From positions 86,226 to 110,929 of the forward strand of contig NW_014577230.1 of NCBI RefSeq assembly GCF_000485595.1: a stretch of DNA of 24,704 bases, read 5' to 3'. The stretch is from Priapulus caudatus (taxonomy: Eukaryota; Priapulida; Priapulimorpha; Priapulimorphida; Priapulidae). Under the pieces are notes generated by a model. That model saw only the letters and a program-made list of their open reading frames with translations, was not told the origin of the DNA and searched no databases. Within the stretch, counting starts at the first letter, position 1; each line of letters starts with the position of its first letter. Positions 10,586 to 19,671 of this stretch are shown here, in pieces. Both the position numbers and the translations under genes were made by a program.

Positions 10586-10880
10586 CTCTTCTTCTCTCTC
10601 TCTCTCTCTCCCTCTCGCCTCCTCTCCCTCTCTCCCTCTCACCCCCTCACTCCTCTCTCTCTCCTTCTCTCCCTCTCTCCCTTCTCGCTCTCTCCTCTCA
10701 TCTTTCGTCACCCCTCTCTCTTCTCTCCTCTCTCCCTCACACCTCTCTTTCCTCACACTCTCTCTCTCTCTCTTTCTCTCCCTCTGTTCCATCTCTCTCT
10801 CTCTCCTCTATTATCTCCCTCTGCCTCTCTCTCTCTCTCCCTCTTTATCTCCCTCTGCCTCTCTCTCTCTCTCTTGCTTC
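10546..10880. repeat. TC microsatellite
   Basis: (TC)n with CCCTCT variants; pyrimidine plus strand. Confidence 0.92.
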
Positions 10881-11068
10881 TCAGCGGGCGAGATTGATGC
10901 GCGAAGGCAGCTGATGAAGTAGCAAGCAGTTGGATGTAGACTCACCGCCGGCTTTCGGCCCGGCATGTATTCGGTTGATTTTTTGGTTTCAAAACGCAGA
11001 AAAGCCAAAAACGGCATGCCGTTACTATTTGCGTGCGACCACGCCAGGCTTCCGTCCTCACTATACTC
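10881..11068. other. Unique island in TC domain
   Basis: Non-repetitive DNA of about 190 bases with no recognised feature. Confidence 0.45.
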
Positions 11069-11393
11069 TCTGCTCTCTCAACTCCTCTCTCTCTCTCTCT
11101 CTCTCTCTCGCTCTCTATCTCCTCTCTCTCTCTTTCTCGCTTTCTCTTTCTTTTTCGCTCTCACTGCTCATCTTTCTCTCTCTCATCTCTCTCTCTCTCT
11201 ACTCTCGCTCTCTCTCCTCTCTCTCTCTCTCCTCTCTCTCTGTTCCCTCTCTTTCTTTTCTCTCTCACTCTCTCTTCTTCTCTCTCGCTTTCTCTTTCTG
11301 CTTTCTCTCCATTCGTCGTCGCTCGTCATTCGTCCCTGTTCGTCTCTCTCTCATCTCTCGCTTCTCTCTCTCTCTGCCGACCTCTCGCTCTCG

Positions 11394-11431
<38 letters not shown>

Positions 11432-11479
11432 TTTTCTTTCTCTTTCTCTTTCTCTCTCACTCTCTCTCTCTCTCACGCT

Positions 11480-11516
<37 letters not shown>

Positions 11517-11735
11517 GTATTTCACTTTTCTCTCTCTCTCTCTCTTTCTTTCACGCTTTCTCTCTCTCTCTCCTTTGCTTCCCTCTCTCGGCTAATCGCT
11601 TCTCTCTCTCTCGCGCGCGCATCTCTCCTTTCTCTCTTTCTGCGCGCTCTCTCACTTTCTCCTCTCTCTCTCTCTCTTAATCTCTCCCTCTTTCTCTCTC
11701 TCTCTTATCTTTCCCCGCTTCTCGCTCGACCCGCG
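11069..11735. repeat. TC-rich pyrimidine tract
   Basis: About 670 bases of (TC)n with TTTC and GCTCTC variants. All three plus-strand frames stay largely open because the repeat lacks stop codons. Confidence 0.92.
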
Positions 11736-11909
11736 GCCTCTACTCTGCCTAACACTACGCACGCCACGCGTTTCTACAGAGCACAAATGCAGATCTAATC
11801 GTAAAGCGGAATAGATATATTAAGTAGATCGGAGAACGAACGAACGAACAAATTGAACGCCGCACCGCCACCACCGCTCACTCGCTGCCTTGCCACACAG
11901 AATAAAGAA

Positions 11910-12125
11910 GCACCTTTATTCTTATGTTTGTACACAGCCGGCTTGCGTACGGTACCCATGTGTTGCAGAAGGAGCATATGAACGGCAGTTAACAGGAACA
12001 TTAATCGACAATAATAGTGCGAAAGCGAGTTTAGAGAAACACTTAACACTTGTAGAAGCAGAAATAACATTTGTGTTATTTACCATCATTTCAGCAATTG
12101 AAAACGTGCCAAGTGTCCATGTGGC
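11910..12125 (+). repeat. Dispersed repeat, copy 2
   Basis: Second copy of the repeat at 4123-4332, in the same orientation and nearly 7.8 kb away. Shared anchors include CTTTATTCTT, CACAG, GCGTACGGT, TGTTGCA, GAACGGCA, TTTAGAGAAAC-like and ATTTACCATCATTT. Both copies adjoin low-complexity tracts. Confidence 0.7.
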
Positions 12126-12299
12126 CTGTCTGTCCGACCACATCGCTCCGTCAGTGTTGCTATCCGCGAGGTCTGTCATGCAGAACGCATTTATTCTGCC
12201 CGCGTATTCGTGAGCATTATTAAAACATAAGCGTTATAGTTCATATAAACTACTGGCGACTCACGCCAAGGCTCTCTTTATATATTTGTATCGATGTCT

Positions 12300-12570
12300 T
12301 TTCTGTCTCTTTCTTGTTTCTCTTCGTTCTTTTCTCTCTCTCGTCTCTCTCTCTCTGGCTCACGCTCTCCACTCTCTCTCTCTCTTTCTCTCTCTGCTCT
12401 CTCTGCTTTCTGGCTCTCTCTCTCTCTCTCACTCTCCTCTCTCCTCTCGTGTCTGTCTCCTCTCTTTCTCTCTCTCTCTCTCTCTCATCTCGTCTCTCCT
12501 CTCTCTCTCTCGCTGGCGCTGGGCGGCTCTCCTCTCTCTCTTTTTCTCTCTTGTCTCGTTTCTTTATCCT
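12300..12570. repeat. TC microsatellite
   Basis: (TC)n with GCTCTC interruptions and a short GCGCTGGGCGG break near 12515. Confidence 0.9.
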
Positions 12571-12584
12571 ATAATCCTCTCATA

Positions 12585-12874
12585 CACACACATGCAACTC
12601 ACACGCACACACGCACACACTGCACAACACACCCACACCCACACACACCACACACACACGACACACACGACACACACACACAACACACACACCACACACA
12701 CACACACGACCGCACGCACAGTACACACACACGTTCACACACACACACACGCCACACAACACACACACACCACATGTATCCACACAACACGACACACACG
12801 CCACACACACACGCACGCACACAACGCGCACCGCACCGCACACGCACACGACGCACGCACGCAACGCACGCACG

Positions 12875-12909
<35 letters not shown>

Positions 12910-12918
12910 CACACACCA
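12585..12918. repeat. CA-rich microsatellite domain
   Basis: (CA)n with CACGA, CACCA and ACGCACGC variants. Confidence 0.92.
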
Positions 12919-13007
12919 TGCCCGCGAGCTCCCACTATTCCTTCACGCCACTCATATCGACATGTCGCTCGCACGATCCGCCCCGTTTATCTACGATCGA
13001 CTACCTC

Positions 13008-13046
13008 CTCCCCTCCCCTCCCCTCTCTTCCCTTCCCCTCCCCTCT
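13008..13046 (-). other. G-quadruplex/i-motif-prone CCCCT run
   Basis: The plus strand has five or more runs of 3-4 C, each separated by T or TT, so the minus strand carries repeated GGGGA. This matches the usual quadruplex pattern of at least four G runs with very short loops. Confidence 0.6.
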
Positions 13047-13059
13047 TCGGTATACAGCA

Positions 13060-13480
13060 GCACGGGAGAGAGACGCGAGAGAGATAGAGATAGAGATGGA
13101 GTAAGAGGAGAGAGTAGATGATTAGAGAGAAAGTGAGAGATGGAGAGAGAGGAGAGGAGAGAGAGAGATGGAGAGAGAAAGATATGGAGTGAGCCAGTGA
13201 GAGATTGGAGAGATAGGAGAGAGAGGAGAGAGATGAGAGAGACGAGTGAGAGAAGAGAGAGAGAGAGAGAAGAGACAAAGAGAGAGAGAGGATATAAGAG
13301 ATGAAATGAGAGAGAGAGATGGAGTGAGAGAGTGAGAGATGGAGAGAGAGAGAGAGAGGGGGGGGAGAGAGATGGAGAGATAGAGAGAGAGATATGGAGG
13401 GAGACAGTGGGAGATGGAGAGATAGAGAGAGGGGGCGAGAGAAGAGGTGAGAGAGGAGAGAGACGAGAGAGACAGTTTGA
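13060..13480. repeat. GA-rich purine tract
   Basis: (GA)n with GATGGAGAGA and GAGTGAGAGA variants; purine plus strand. Confidence 0.92.
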
Positions 13481-13499
13481 GCTTTATCCGATCTTTATT

Positions 13500-13635
13500 A
13501 TCCTTGATCCTGCCTAACATTGACCTTGATCGCGATTCCCAATTCCCCTTGACCTTCATCCCGATCTTCCGTAACTTTGACCTTGATCACGGGTTCTCAT
13601 GACCTTAATTTTGATCTCGATCCTTCCTTGAACCA
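13500..13635. repeat. TGACCTTGATC minisatellite
   Basis: TTGACCTTGATC or close variants recur about every 22-30 bases (near 13520, 13549, 13577 and 13600), with GATC(T/C)(C/T)C linkers between. TGACCT is the nuclear-receptor half-site, and TGACCT-based minisatellites are common in invertebrate genomes. Confidence 0.65.
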
Positions 13636-13723
13636 TTTTTTTCCCAAACCGACTTTCCCCGTGACGTGGCGTCACCAGCTTTCCATATGCCTCGCTATCC
13701 ATGTGACGTCGCCTGTTATCCAG

Positions 13724-13756
13724 TGCGTGTGTGTGTGTGTGTGTGTGATCGGTGTG

Positions 13757-13788
<32 letters not shown>

Positions 13789-13837
13789 TCGCGTGCGTGC
13801 GATGTGTTGGGCTGCCTGTGATGTGGTGTGCTGCGCG

Positions 13838-13868
<31 letters not shown>
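13724..13868. repeat. GT/GC microsatellite
   Basis: (GT)n with GCGTGCGT stretches and a short unique break near 13798-13840. Confidence 0.9.
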
Positions 13869-13869
<1 letters not shown>

Positions 13870-13870
<1 letters not shown>

Positions 13871-14805
13871 AGCTATATATGCTAGACCGTACGACTAGAT
13901 GTTATTAGCGCTGAAGACGGGGTCGATTGATCGTATCGGCGTACTACAAGACATATGTACCGAGGTAACTATATAGTATACACAAAATGTACCAGACTTG
14001 TACTACAGAAGTGCTACCCTTAACACCTAACCTAACCCTAACCCTAACCTTATGCCCTAACTTTGACCCTAACCTTAAAGCCCTAACCCTAACTCCTAAA
14101 ATACCTCATATAAAAAATAACCATAAATACTAAACTTACCTAAAACCTACGCGGGTACCATATCTGGTACGGACCTAGATACGACAAGACCCGAATCTCG
14201 CGTTATTAGCAGTGATGGAGAGTGAGCTTGTAGTGTGTCGCCGATCGCTCGCTGGCCTGTCGTAACGACGACGACGGGTTCATATGCTAACGTGCCTTAG
14301 AACTACCGTAGCAGTGCGCGTGTGCTGTGTTGTATGTGCTTGGTGTGTGTGTGTGCTGTGTGTATGTGATGTGTGTGTGTGGTGTGTGTGTGTGTCTGTG
14401 CGTGCCGTTGAGCCGTACTATATGTGTGTGCACAGACGCCGCTGTGTGTGTTGTATGGGTGTGTGTGTGGTGATGTGTGTGGGTGGTGTGTGTGTGTGTG
14501 TGTGTGTGTGTGTATTGTGTTGTGTGTGTGTGGTGCTGTGTGTGCTGTCCGTGCGTGTGTGAGCATATATATGCCTAGACCGTACGACTTAGATGTTATT
14601 AGCAGTGATGGAGAGTAGCTTGTAGTGTGTGCGCCGATTCGCCACTCGCCGGCCTGTTCTAACGACCGCGCGTATGCTACGATGCTTAGAACTAGCCGTA
14701 CGTGCGTGTGAGTTGTGTGTGTGGTGTGTGGTGATTAGCTTGTGTGTATGTGTGTGAATATGTGTGTGATGTGTGTGGTGTATGTGTGGTGCTGTGGTGT
14801 GTGGC

Positions 14806-14836
<31 letters not shown>

Positions 14837-14900
14837 TGTGTGTGTGTGTGTGTGGTGTCTTAGTGCGTGCGTAGATATATATATATATGTGCTGTGTGTG
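13870..14900 (+). repeat. Complex tandem repeat with GT-rich tails
   Basis: The unit head GCTAGACCGTACGACTTAGA is at about 13881-13900 and 14572-14594. The next segment, GTTATTAGC-AGTGATGGAGAG through CTTGTAGTGTGT, CGCCGAT and CTTAGAACTA, is at 14202-14315 and 14595-14695. A first, shorter GTTATTAGCG copy is at 13901. Each copy runs into a long (GT)n tail (14320-14560 and 14700-14870). The telomere-like stretch lies between the first and second copies. Confidence 0.75.
14018..14099 (+). repeat. Degenerate interstitial telomere-like repeats
   Basis: Overlapping CCCTAA units (two exact ones in a row at about 14036-14047) with variants CCTAA, CCTTATG, CTTTGACCCTAA and CCTTAAAG. This is the C-rich strand of TTAGGG-type telomere DNA, decayed and internal. 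Confidence 0.75.
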
Positions 14901-15010
14901 TGTGTGTATGTGTGCATTTGTGTACTGGTTCTGTGTGTGGTGCATGGCTGTGTCGTGTGGTGTGTATGTGTGATCGTGTGTGTGTGGTGTGTACTCGTGC
15001 GTGCTGGGTG
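14900..15010. repeat. GT-rich tail
   Basis: Continuation of GT-rich sequence with TGTGTATGTG units, fading out near 15010. Confidence 0.75.
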
Positions 15011-15990
15011 GCGCTGATGAGACCGTTTGATAGCTCTGCTAGAAAAACTGGGATGGTGGTCTGCTGTGTGTGGTTAGAACGATGTGTGTACTGTGACGTG
15101 GTGGATTAAATGCAATGTCAATAACAAAGGAATCAAGTATGCTCTTGGAATTTGAATAGTTGCAACAAGCGATATATATGCTAGACTCGAGATATAACGC
15201 TCGATGTAATACATTAGCGCATGGATGGCGCGCGCTAGCGTTGCCATATAGGTGTGTCGACTAGCATCTATCGCGCTACCTCGCTTCGACGATGTCAAAC
15301 AGCGCTAGAATACGCGACTGACGCGTATGTTACATCGAAACGTGCGCTATAACGCAAATGTAGGCCGTATTCACTCGATGTGTGTGTTGCAGATGCAGTG
15401 CAAGTTATGCGTGGCAGCATCTCTAGACGTTCCGACGTCAGGTGTGTTGTGTGTGTTTGTGTATTACTACTATTAAGACTGGGTGTGTGGTCGCGGCTCG
15501 ACAGTTCCACACGACGTCAGTGTAATGCGAGTTTGGAACTGTGCGAGCGCGGACCAGTCTATTGCCTCGCTGCCGTATCGGCAACTGCTATGTGCGCTGC
15601 TGGGCAACTGGTAGAGCTATAGCCTCTAGTAAGTACTTAGTATTATATACTCTCCTATACTCTGTGTGTGTGTGTTTGTTGTGATCGTGTACTGTCGTCT
15701 AGTACGTACAAATATAGGTACAGCATATAATTTGTTCTTGTTATGACATATGAATAAGTGCATGTTACATGTGATGCATGTTACAGATTAAAAGCTAAAA
15801 AAATTATTAAGATATTTGTCCATTACAACAACTTCATCTGGTTAGATCTAAGATGTCAATATTGAATAGGACTATTGGCACACATACCGTTGAAACATTG
15901 CAAATATCATGGATTTAACACCTCGTGAATGTCTTGGAATGGTATTACAAAATCACAGACATATCTGAATGCGAATATACTGTCTTTTAC
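15011..15990. other. Unique non-coding DNA, no gene seen
   Basis: Non-repetitive DNA except a short GT run near 15662. There is an imperfect inverted pair: TATAACGC plus TCGATGTAA at 15193-15209 against TTACATCGA and GCGCTATA at 15330-15351. No open frame has protein character. The part from 15640 becomes AT-rich and would be 3' flank of the membrane-anchor piece on the minus strand. Confidence 0.5.
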
Positions 15991-16020
15991 AGTATATTTA
16001 TTTATTTTTATTTTTTATTT

Positions 16021-16026
16021 TTTATT
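16021..16026 (-). terminator. Candidate poly(A) signal
   Basis: AATAAA on the minus strand, 11 bases past the stop codon of the membrane-anchor frame (TGA at 16037-16039). It is followed by several further AATAAA copies in an AT-rich run. This fits the 3' end of a minus-strand transcript. Confidence 0.5.
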
Positions 16027-16036
16027 AATATACATA

Positions 16037-16502
16037 TCAGGTAGGAGATCGGGAACCGTAGTCTAATATGGTTGTGTTTGTCCTGCTGCTTCTTCTCCAG
16101 CAAAAATATATTCCAAGAGCTAAGACTATGACTCCTACAGTAATTCCAGCAATAACTCCTAGTTCATCTCCATCAACTGTTCCATGGAATATAACATCTG
16201 GGTCAAGTGTTATGTTGTGAGGGATAAATGTGACTACATCGCTCGTATAGGTGCCTATTGGAGGGAGAGTCNACGTTAACCTAAGTTTGAATGAAAAACA
16301 AGAGTTCATCATAGTCTCTGGTTTACTCACATATTGATTCCTGGTGGGTTTCTCAGGTGGAACCCACACTACAGTCGGTGGGAAATGTCTCCCCAGTACA
16401 TCCACCCGCCATGTTCCAAGTGTTTGCAAGTGCATGGTCAGCCACCACACGAAAAGAACATCGATGGCCAGTTTTGGCCTCTCCTTGTTTTTTAAGGCAT
16501 CC
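16037..16502 (-). CDS. Membrane-anchor exon of envelope-like glycoprotein
   Basis: The minus-strand frame ends at TGA 16037-16039. It encodes an extracellular stretch with the N-glycosylation site NIT, then a hydrophobic segment of about 20 residues (GVIAGITVGVIVLALGIYF), then the basic stop-transfer CWRRSSR and a short tail. This is type I membrane topology. The frame is open upstream to 16502, where TTATTTCACAG gives a good 3' splice site. A donor-like AAG|GTATAC at 16744/16743 on the same strand has the matching phase (two bases before, one after), implying a 241-base intron. One undetermined base at 16272 leaves one residue unknown. The frame lies on the same strand and downstream of the ectodomain at 18.15-19.67 kb. 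I infer that it is the C-terminal end of the same gene, now separated from it by a GC-rich insertion. An independent small membrane protein is the alternative. Confidence 0.55.
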
Positions 16503-16743
16503 TGTGAAATAATATGTTACACACATTCAAACAATAGATCTATAAAGCCTAATCAAATGTAAATAATTTCTTTTTAGGCCAAAAAAATAGGTGTGTTTCC
16601 TATTGCATCGAAAACAAAAGTAGGGTAGGTGTAGGGATTTTTTGTATATACAATTCTACAGGTTTGCTAATTCGACATCTTGCAGGTTATAAATAGCATT
16701 CCTCGTTTGGTATTCTGTTTTAATATTGAATATGTATGTATAC
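16503..16743 (-). other. Candidate intron of envelope-like gene
   Basis: Minus-strand donor AAG|GTATAC at 16744/16743 and acceptor TTTCACAG at 16503. A pyrimidine-rich stretch before the acceptor is modest. Splicing phases agree, and the frame flanking the donor contains the N-glycosylation motif NIT. Stops occur inside the intron, as expected. Confidence 0.4.
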
Positions 16744-16816
16744 CTTGTGCTTTTAACTTTAATACATGTTATATTGTCAGCGTTTCGTGCTTTCCCCGCG
16801 ACACCGTGGCGCCACT

Positions 16817-17736
16817 GGTCAACACCTAAATGGCTAGCACACAACCTTAGGAATATCACTCACCCGTTGGTGCCCGGAGACGTTGTACCGGGCCGTGATC
16901 GCCGCCTCTCTGACCCCGCTAGCCACTCGAGCGCTTTGGAAGCTACTCGCGCTCTGCCAATAACCCGTTCTGTTGTGCTCAGGTCCTGATGCGTCGTAGT
17001 TAGTCAAACAGTGCAGGACGAGTAACGACACGTATGCACACCGCAGGGCAACTCCCACCCTTGCCCCTAGACCTCGGCTTACGATGTGATAACAAGTGTT
17101 ATACCACGGTAAACACAGAGGTTAGACACACAGTAATAGACTATGAACGCAGCCGGGCAAAAAGGCTACAGATACAGTTAAAGTATCGACGCTTCCCTCC
17201 CGTGCAGCCGCGCACGAAATAGACTAACTCCCTCGCTATTCGGTGCAGACTCGACACGTTACTTTAGGCCTAGTACTGTATTATTCACTCACCCCACAAC
17301 GACAGGACAATACGGGGCTTACTCACGAACGGCCGCTCGGGCAGAACGCGGTGGGCTTACTCTCTCCCTCTCGCTCTACCACTTTCTATATCTCTCTCCG
17401 AACTCTCCAACTCTCTCTATCCCTTGTCTTCCGAACTCTCCAACTATAATCAACCTCTCTCCTGCCCCTACCGCAAACTACACGAGACAACGGCGAATTC
17501 CCGCCTGTCACCTGCAGGCCAACTGTTTCGCCGATCTCTGCGCTAGAGGGACCCACTGATCGGCATGGCGGCCCCCTGGGTTGATGTTGCAATCGGTAAG
17601 CAAACCCCCGACAAAACAGACACGAAGACAAAACAATTAGACAATACAAACATTCAACCATCTCCCCATCTCCCGGTACCCAGGGGGCTACACCCCCACC
17701 GCTCTGGGAACCCGAGGGCCTGATGCCACCGCTACA
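16817..17736 (-). mobile_element. Putative LTR
   Basis: Starts (minus strand) TGTAGCGG immediately after a purine tract. It may end at ...TTGACCA, one base before TGGCGCCACGG, which begins like a tRNA primer-binding site; an end near 16775 is also possible. Inside are a GC-rich hairpin (17675-17712) and a direct repeat TCCGAACTCTCCAACT (plus strand, 17397-17412 and 17430-17445). Having both a polypurine tract before it and a primer-site-like motif after it is unusual for a single LTR copy. Confidence 0.4.
17675..17712. repeat. GC-rich hairpin near LTR edge
   Basis: GGTACCCAG at 17675-17683 faces CTGGGAACC at 17704-17712 (one central mismatch), with an inner GGGGG/CCCCC pair at 17683-17687 and 17693-17697. 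Confidence 0.5.
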
Positions 17737-17750
17737 CTCCTCCCCCCTTC
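17737..17750 (-). promoter_or_regulatory. Polypurine tract
   Basis: Minus-strand GAAGGGGGGAGGAG directly before the LTR-like TGTAGC. This is the position and composition expected of the plus-strand primer of an LTR retroelement. Confidence 0.5.
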
Positions 17751-17817
17751 AAGATCGACCGTCAGGTCGATCCCAAAGGCTTTCCGAGCGGTGCACCGGC
17801 GCCCTATTTATCTGCAC

Positions 17818-18150
17818 CTATTGCTGGGGTGGCTTGTCCCTGGGGTCCAACAGGGATTGCATAGCCTGCGCCCTCCTTCTGATTTCCCCCAGGGTCGCTA
17901 TCTCGACCACCTGCGCGTGGCGCCGGTGGTGTTGAGCCCAGAGGGCGGCTTGCTCCAGCTGCTCCACCCCCATTTGGTGCACGAGTTCTGGGGCCGGCGT
18001 GCCGTCTGCCCTGCTGAACGCCGGCCAGTCCCAGTTCCCGCTTTCCGCCTCCGGCGATCCCTCCCACAGGCTACAAAACCGCCGGAACACGCCCCGATCG
18101 CGATCCGGAATGTGCTTCAGGCACATTGGTTCGAGCGATCCAGCTGCCAT
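17818..18150 (-). pseudogene. GC-rich C-terminal coding remnant of retroelement
   Basis: About 108 codons ending in a stop at 17818, read in the same frame as the ectodomain upstream but of different character. It is Glu/Arg/Ala/Gln-rich, hydrophilic and GC-rich, beginning around MAAGSLEPM and ending DPRDKPPQQ. The change at about residue 505-511 of the open frame marks the junction. It sits just upstream of the polypurine tract, so it would be the last coding part of the inserted element. I recognise no domain. The in-frame fusion to the ectodomain is probably accidental. Confidence 0.45.
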
Positions 18151-19671
18151 CGCATTTACTGTCATCAGATAGAGACGAAAGGCAGAAGGTCTCGTATTCA
18201 GTAGTTTATTCATCTTCTTTCGTTCATATTGAGATACTGTTTGCATCAAGTTCCATATGTTGATTTCATTTATTTCTATCTGCCTCCTATTGATTTGCTC
18301 TTGAAGTGAGATCTCAAGTATCTCCTGTCTAAATGATTCTTCATTTTCTTCTATAATCTCTATGTCTTTGGATATTGCTCTCGACAGGGTTGCTATATCC
18401 CTGGAGTTCTGGTTCACTGCCGAGTTCGTTGCCCCAAGAGCCTTTTGTATCTCATTTACTACAGAATACACTCTTTTGAGGTCCCCGTCAACCCTGGTTT
18501 GCAGATGCCGTACGTCATCAACTGAAGCACCTTTTGTGGGTCCGAAACATATGATACAACAATAGCCCCAATGGACAGAGCACAGCCCATCACATTCCTG
18601 CAACATCTTGTAGGGAGGAAAGTGGTACTCCATACTTGCTATTTCTCTAAAAGTAATACCTGTACATGAGTCGGCCAATGTAACTTCTCGTCTGTTGTTT
18701 ATATAGTAAGCCTTTGAAGTTCTAAATGGTATGCCATGTCGTAAAGATGTGCAGTTGCATGGATTATCCAAAACTGACGAAAAGTAGTTCCGGACTTCAG
18801 GAGATCCTAGACTTTGGGAGTATCCATCCACAGGGTAGACTGTCTGTTGGCTCACAATCATAGATGGAGTCTCATGGAAGATACAGTGTGGTGTTTCTTG
18901 GCATGCTATCCTTTGAGCTTTGCGTATTGAGATTCCAAATTCATCACGGGAGAAAGTCTTTGTACGACATCTATCAAATTGTCTGCTTTGATTCACCACA
19001 TCTGTAAAATCTGGATCAAAGCAACAGTAATCCGCATCAATCCCTCCATTGTAATTTAATCTCTCAGCCCAGACATGACTTTCAAAGATATGAAGGGACT
19101 GCAACATAATTCCTGGATCTTCAAAACACCAATATCGGGGTGAAGTCTCCCATCTCCGATTAGCCTTCCCAGATAACATGCTTGATCCTGGCAAAACCTT
19201 GAAAGCTCCAAACATCCTGATTAAGTTCATCATTGGGTTGTTAAACCTCTTGTTAGGATGAGCGGGTGGAGTTCCTCCATAATAGTCCCTATATGCTTCT
19301 TGTGGGGATATTAAGATGAGAGATGCACCAGTGCATTTGTTCTTCGTCCCTGTTAACCTAGTCGGTCTTGTTGTTATTGTGTTGTATCTGAAAAGTAAAG
19401 AGTAGAATTCCTTGTAAAATTTTAGAAGGAAGTTGTATCTGGGTATAAGGGTACACGGCCATTCAATTAGTCTATTATAGTTTTGTGGTGTAACGGCATG
19501 TGCTCCCTCATAGATGCCCATTAATTTGCTGGTCCTTATCTTAGGGAAGTTATGAACAAGTCCCATAAGCAGTGACATGTCAGTCTCTGCAAAAATTTTC
19601 CTTACCCATTTTGGGTCTATATCCGGATGGTCTATGCTGTCTGTACTCCGTTGATCTCCAATAATGGTCAT
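18150..19671 (-). pseudogene. Envelope-like glycoprotein ectodomain (interrupted)
   Basis: About 505 codons of minus-strand reading frame with clear protein character. There are many Cys in pairs or clusters (CNC near 306, and C360, C364, C371, C372 and C375 in a short hydrophobic segment) and N-glycosylation sites (NQS near 227, NCT near 306). A long amphipathic region follows at about residues 385-490, rich in Ile/Leu/Val at heptad spacing and in Glu/Asn/Gln, consistent with a coiled coil. A Cys-rich hydrophobic segment just before a long heptad region resembles the fusion subunit of class I viral envelope proteins. That is inference from layout; I do not recognise the family. Its N-terminus (with signal peptide) is in another frame at 19668-19952, and its end is cut by the GC-rich insertion, with an anchor exon at 16037-16502. 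It is a gene broken by at least one frameshift and one insertion, or mis-assembled. A host secreted or adhesion protein remains possible. Confidence 0.55.

Larger units (their letters stand above)
16775..18160 (-). mobile_element. GC-rich LTR-retroelement remnant interrupting the gene
   Basis: This minus-strand block differs sharply in base composition from the AT-rich sequence on both sides. In minus-strand order it holds a GC-rich coding remnant (about 18150-17818), then a polypurine tract GAAGGGGGGAGGAG (17750-17737), directly followed by TGTAGCGG, a typical LTR start, then about 0.92-0.96 kb with no coding. TGTCA occurs on the plus strand at 16775-16779 and at 18160-18164, one copy at each edge, and may be a 5-base target duplication. 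No 5' LTR, reverse transcriptase or integrase is present, so the element is a fragment. The inner boundaries are approximate. Confidence 0.5.

Noticed and set aside
10400-11798. Several plus-strand frames of 150-277 codons
   Set aside because: All three frames are open because (TC)n has no stop codons; their content is only Ser/Leu/Phe/Pro.
12286-13121. Frames of 272 and 275 codons joining Leu/Ser-rich and His/Thr-rich halves
   Set aside because: The halves coincide exactly with the TC and CA tracts, so they are repeat artefacts.
13989-14170. GTACCAGA / TCTGGTAC flanking the telomere-like repeats as terminal inverted repeats
   Set aside because: Only 8 bases, and neighbouring bases do not extend the match in a consistent order.
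16656-16859. 67-codon minus-strand frame as a separate gene
   Set aside because: It spans the insertion edge and the candidate splice donor; better explained as part exon, part intron, part element.
17385-17661. 91-codon minus-strand frame inside the LTR
   Set aside because: Low-complexity Arg/Glu-rich end, lies in presumed LTR, no domain.
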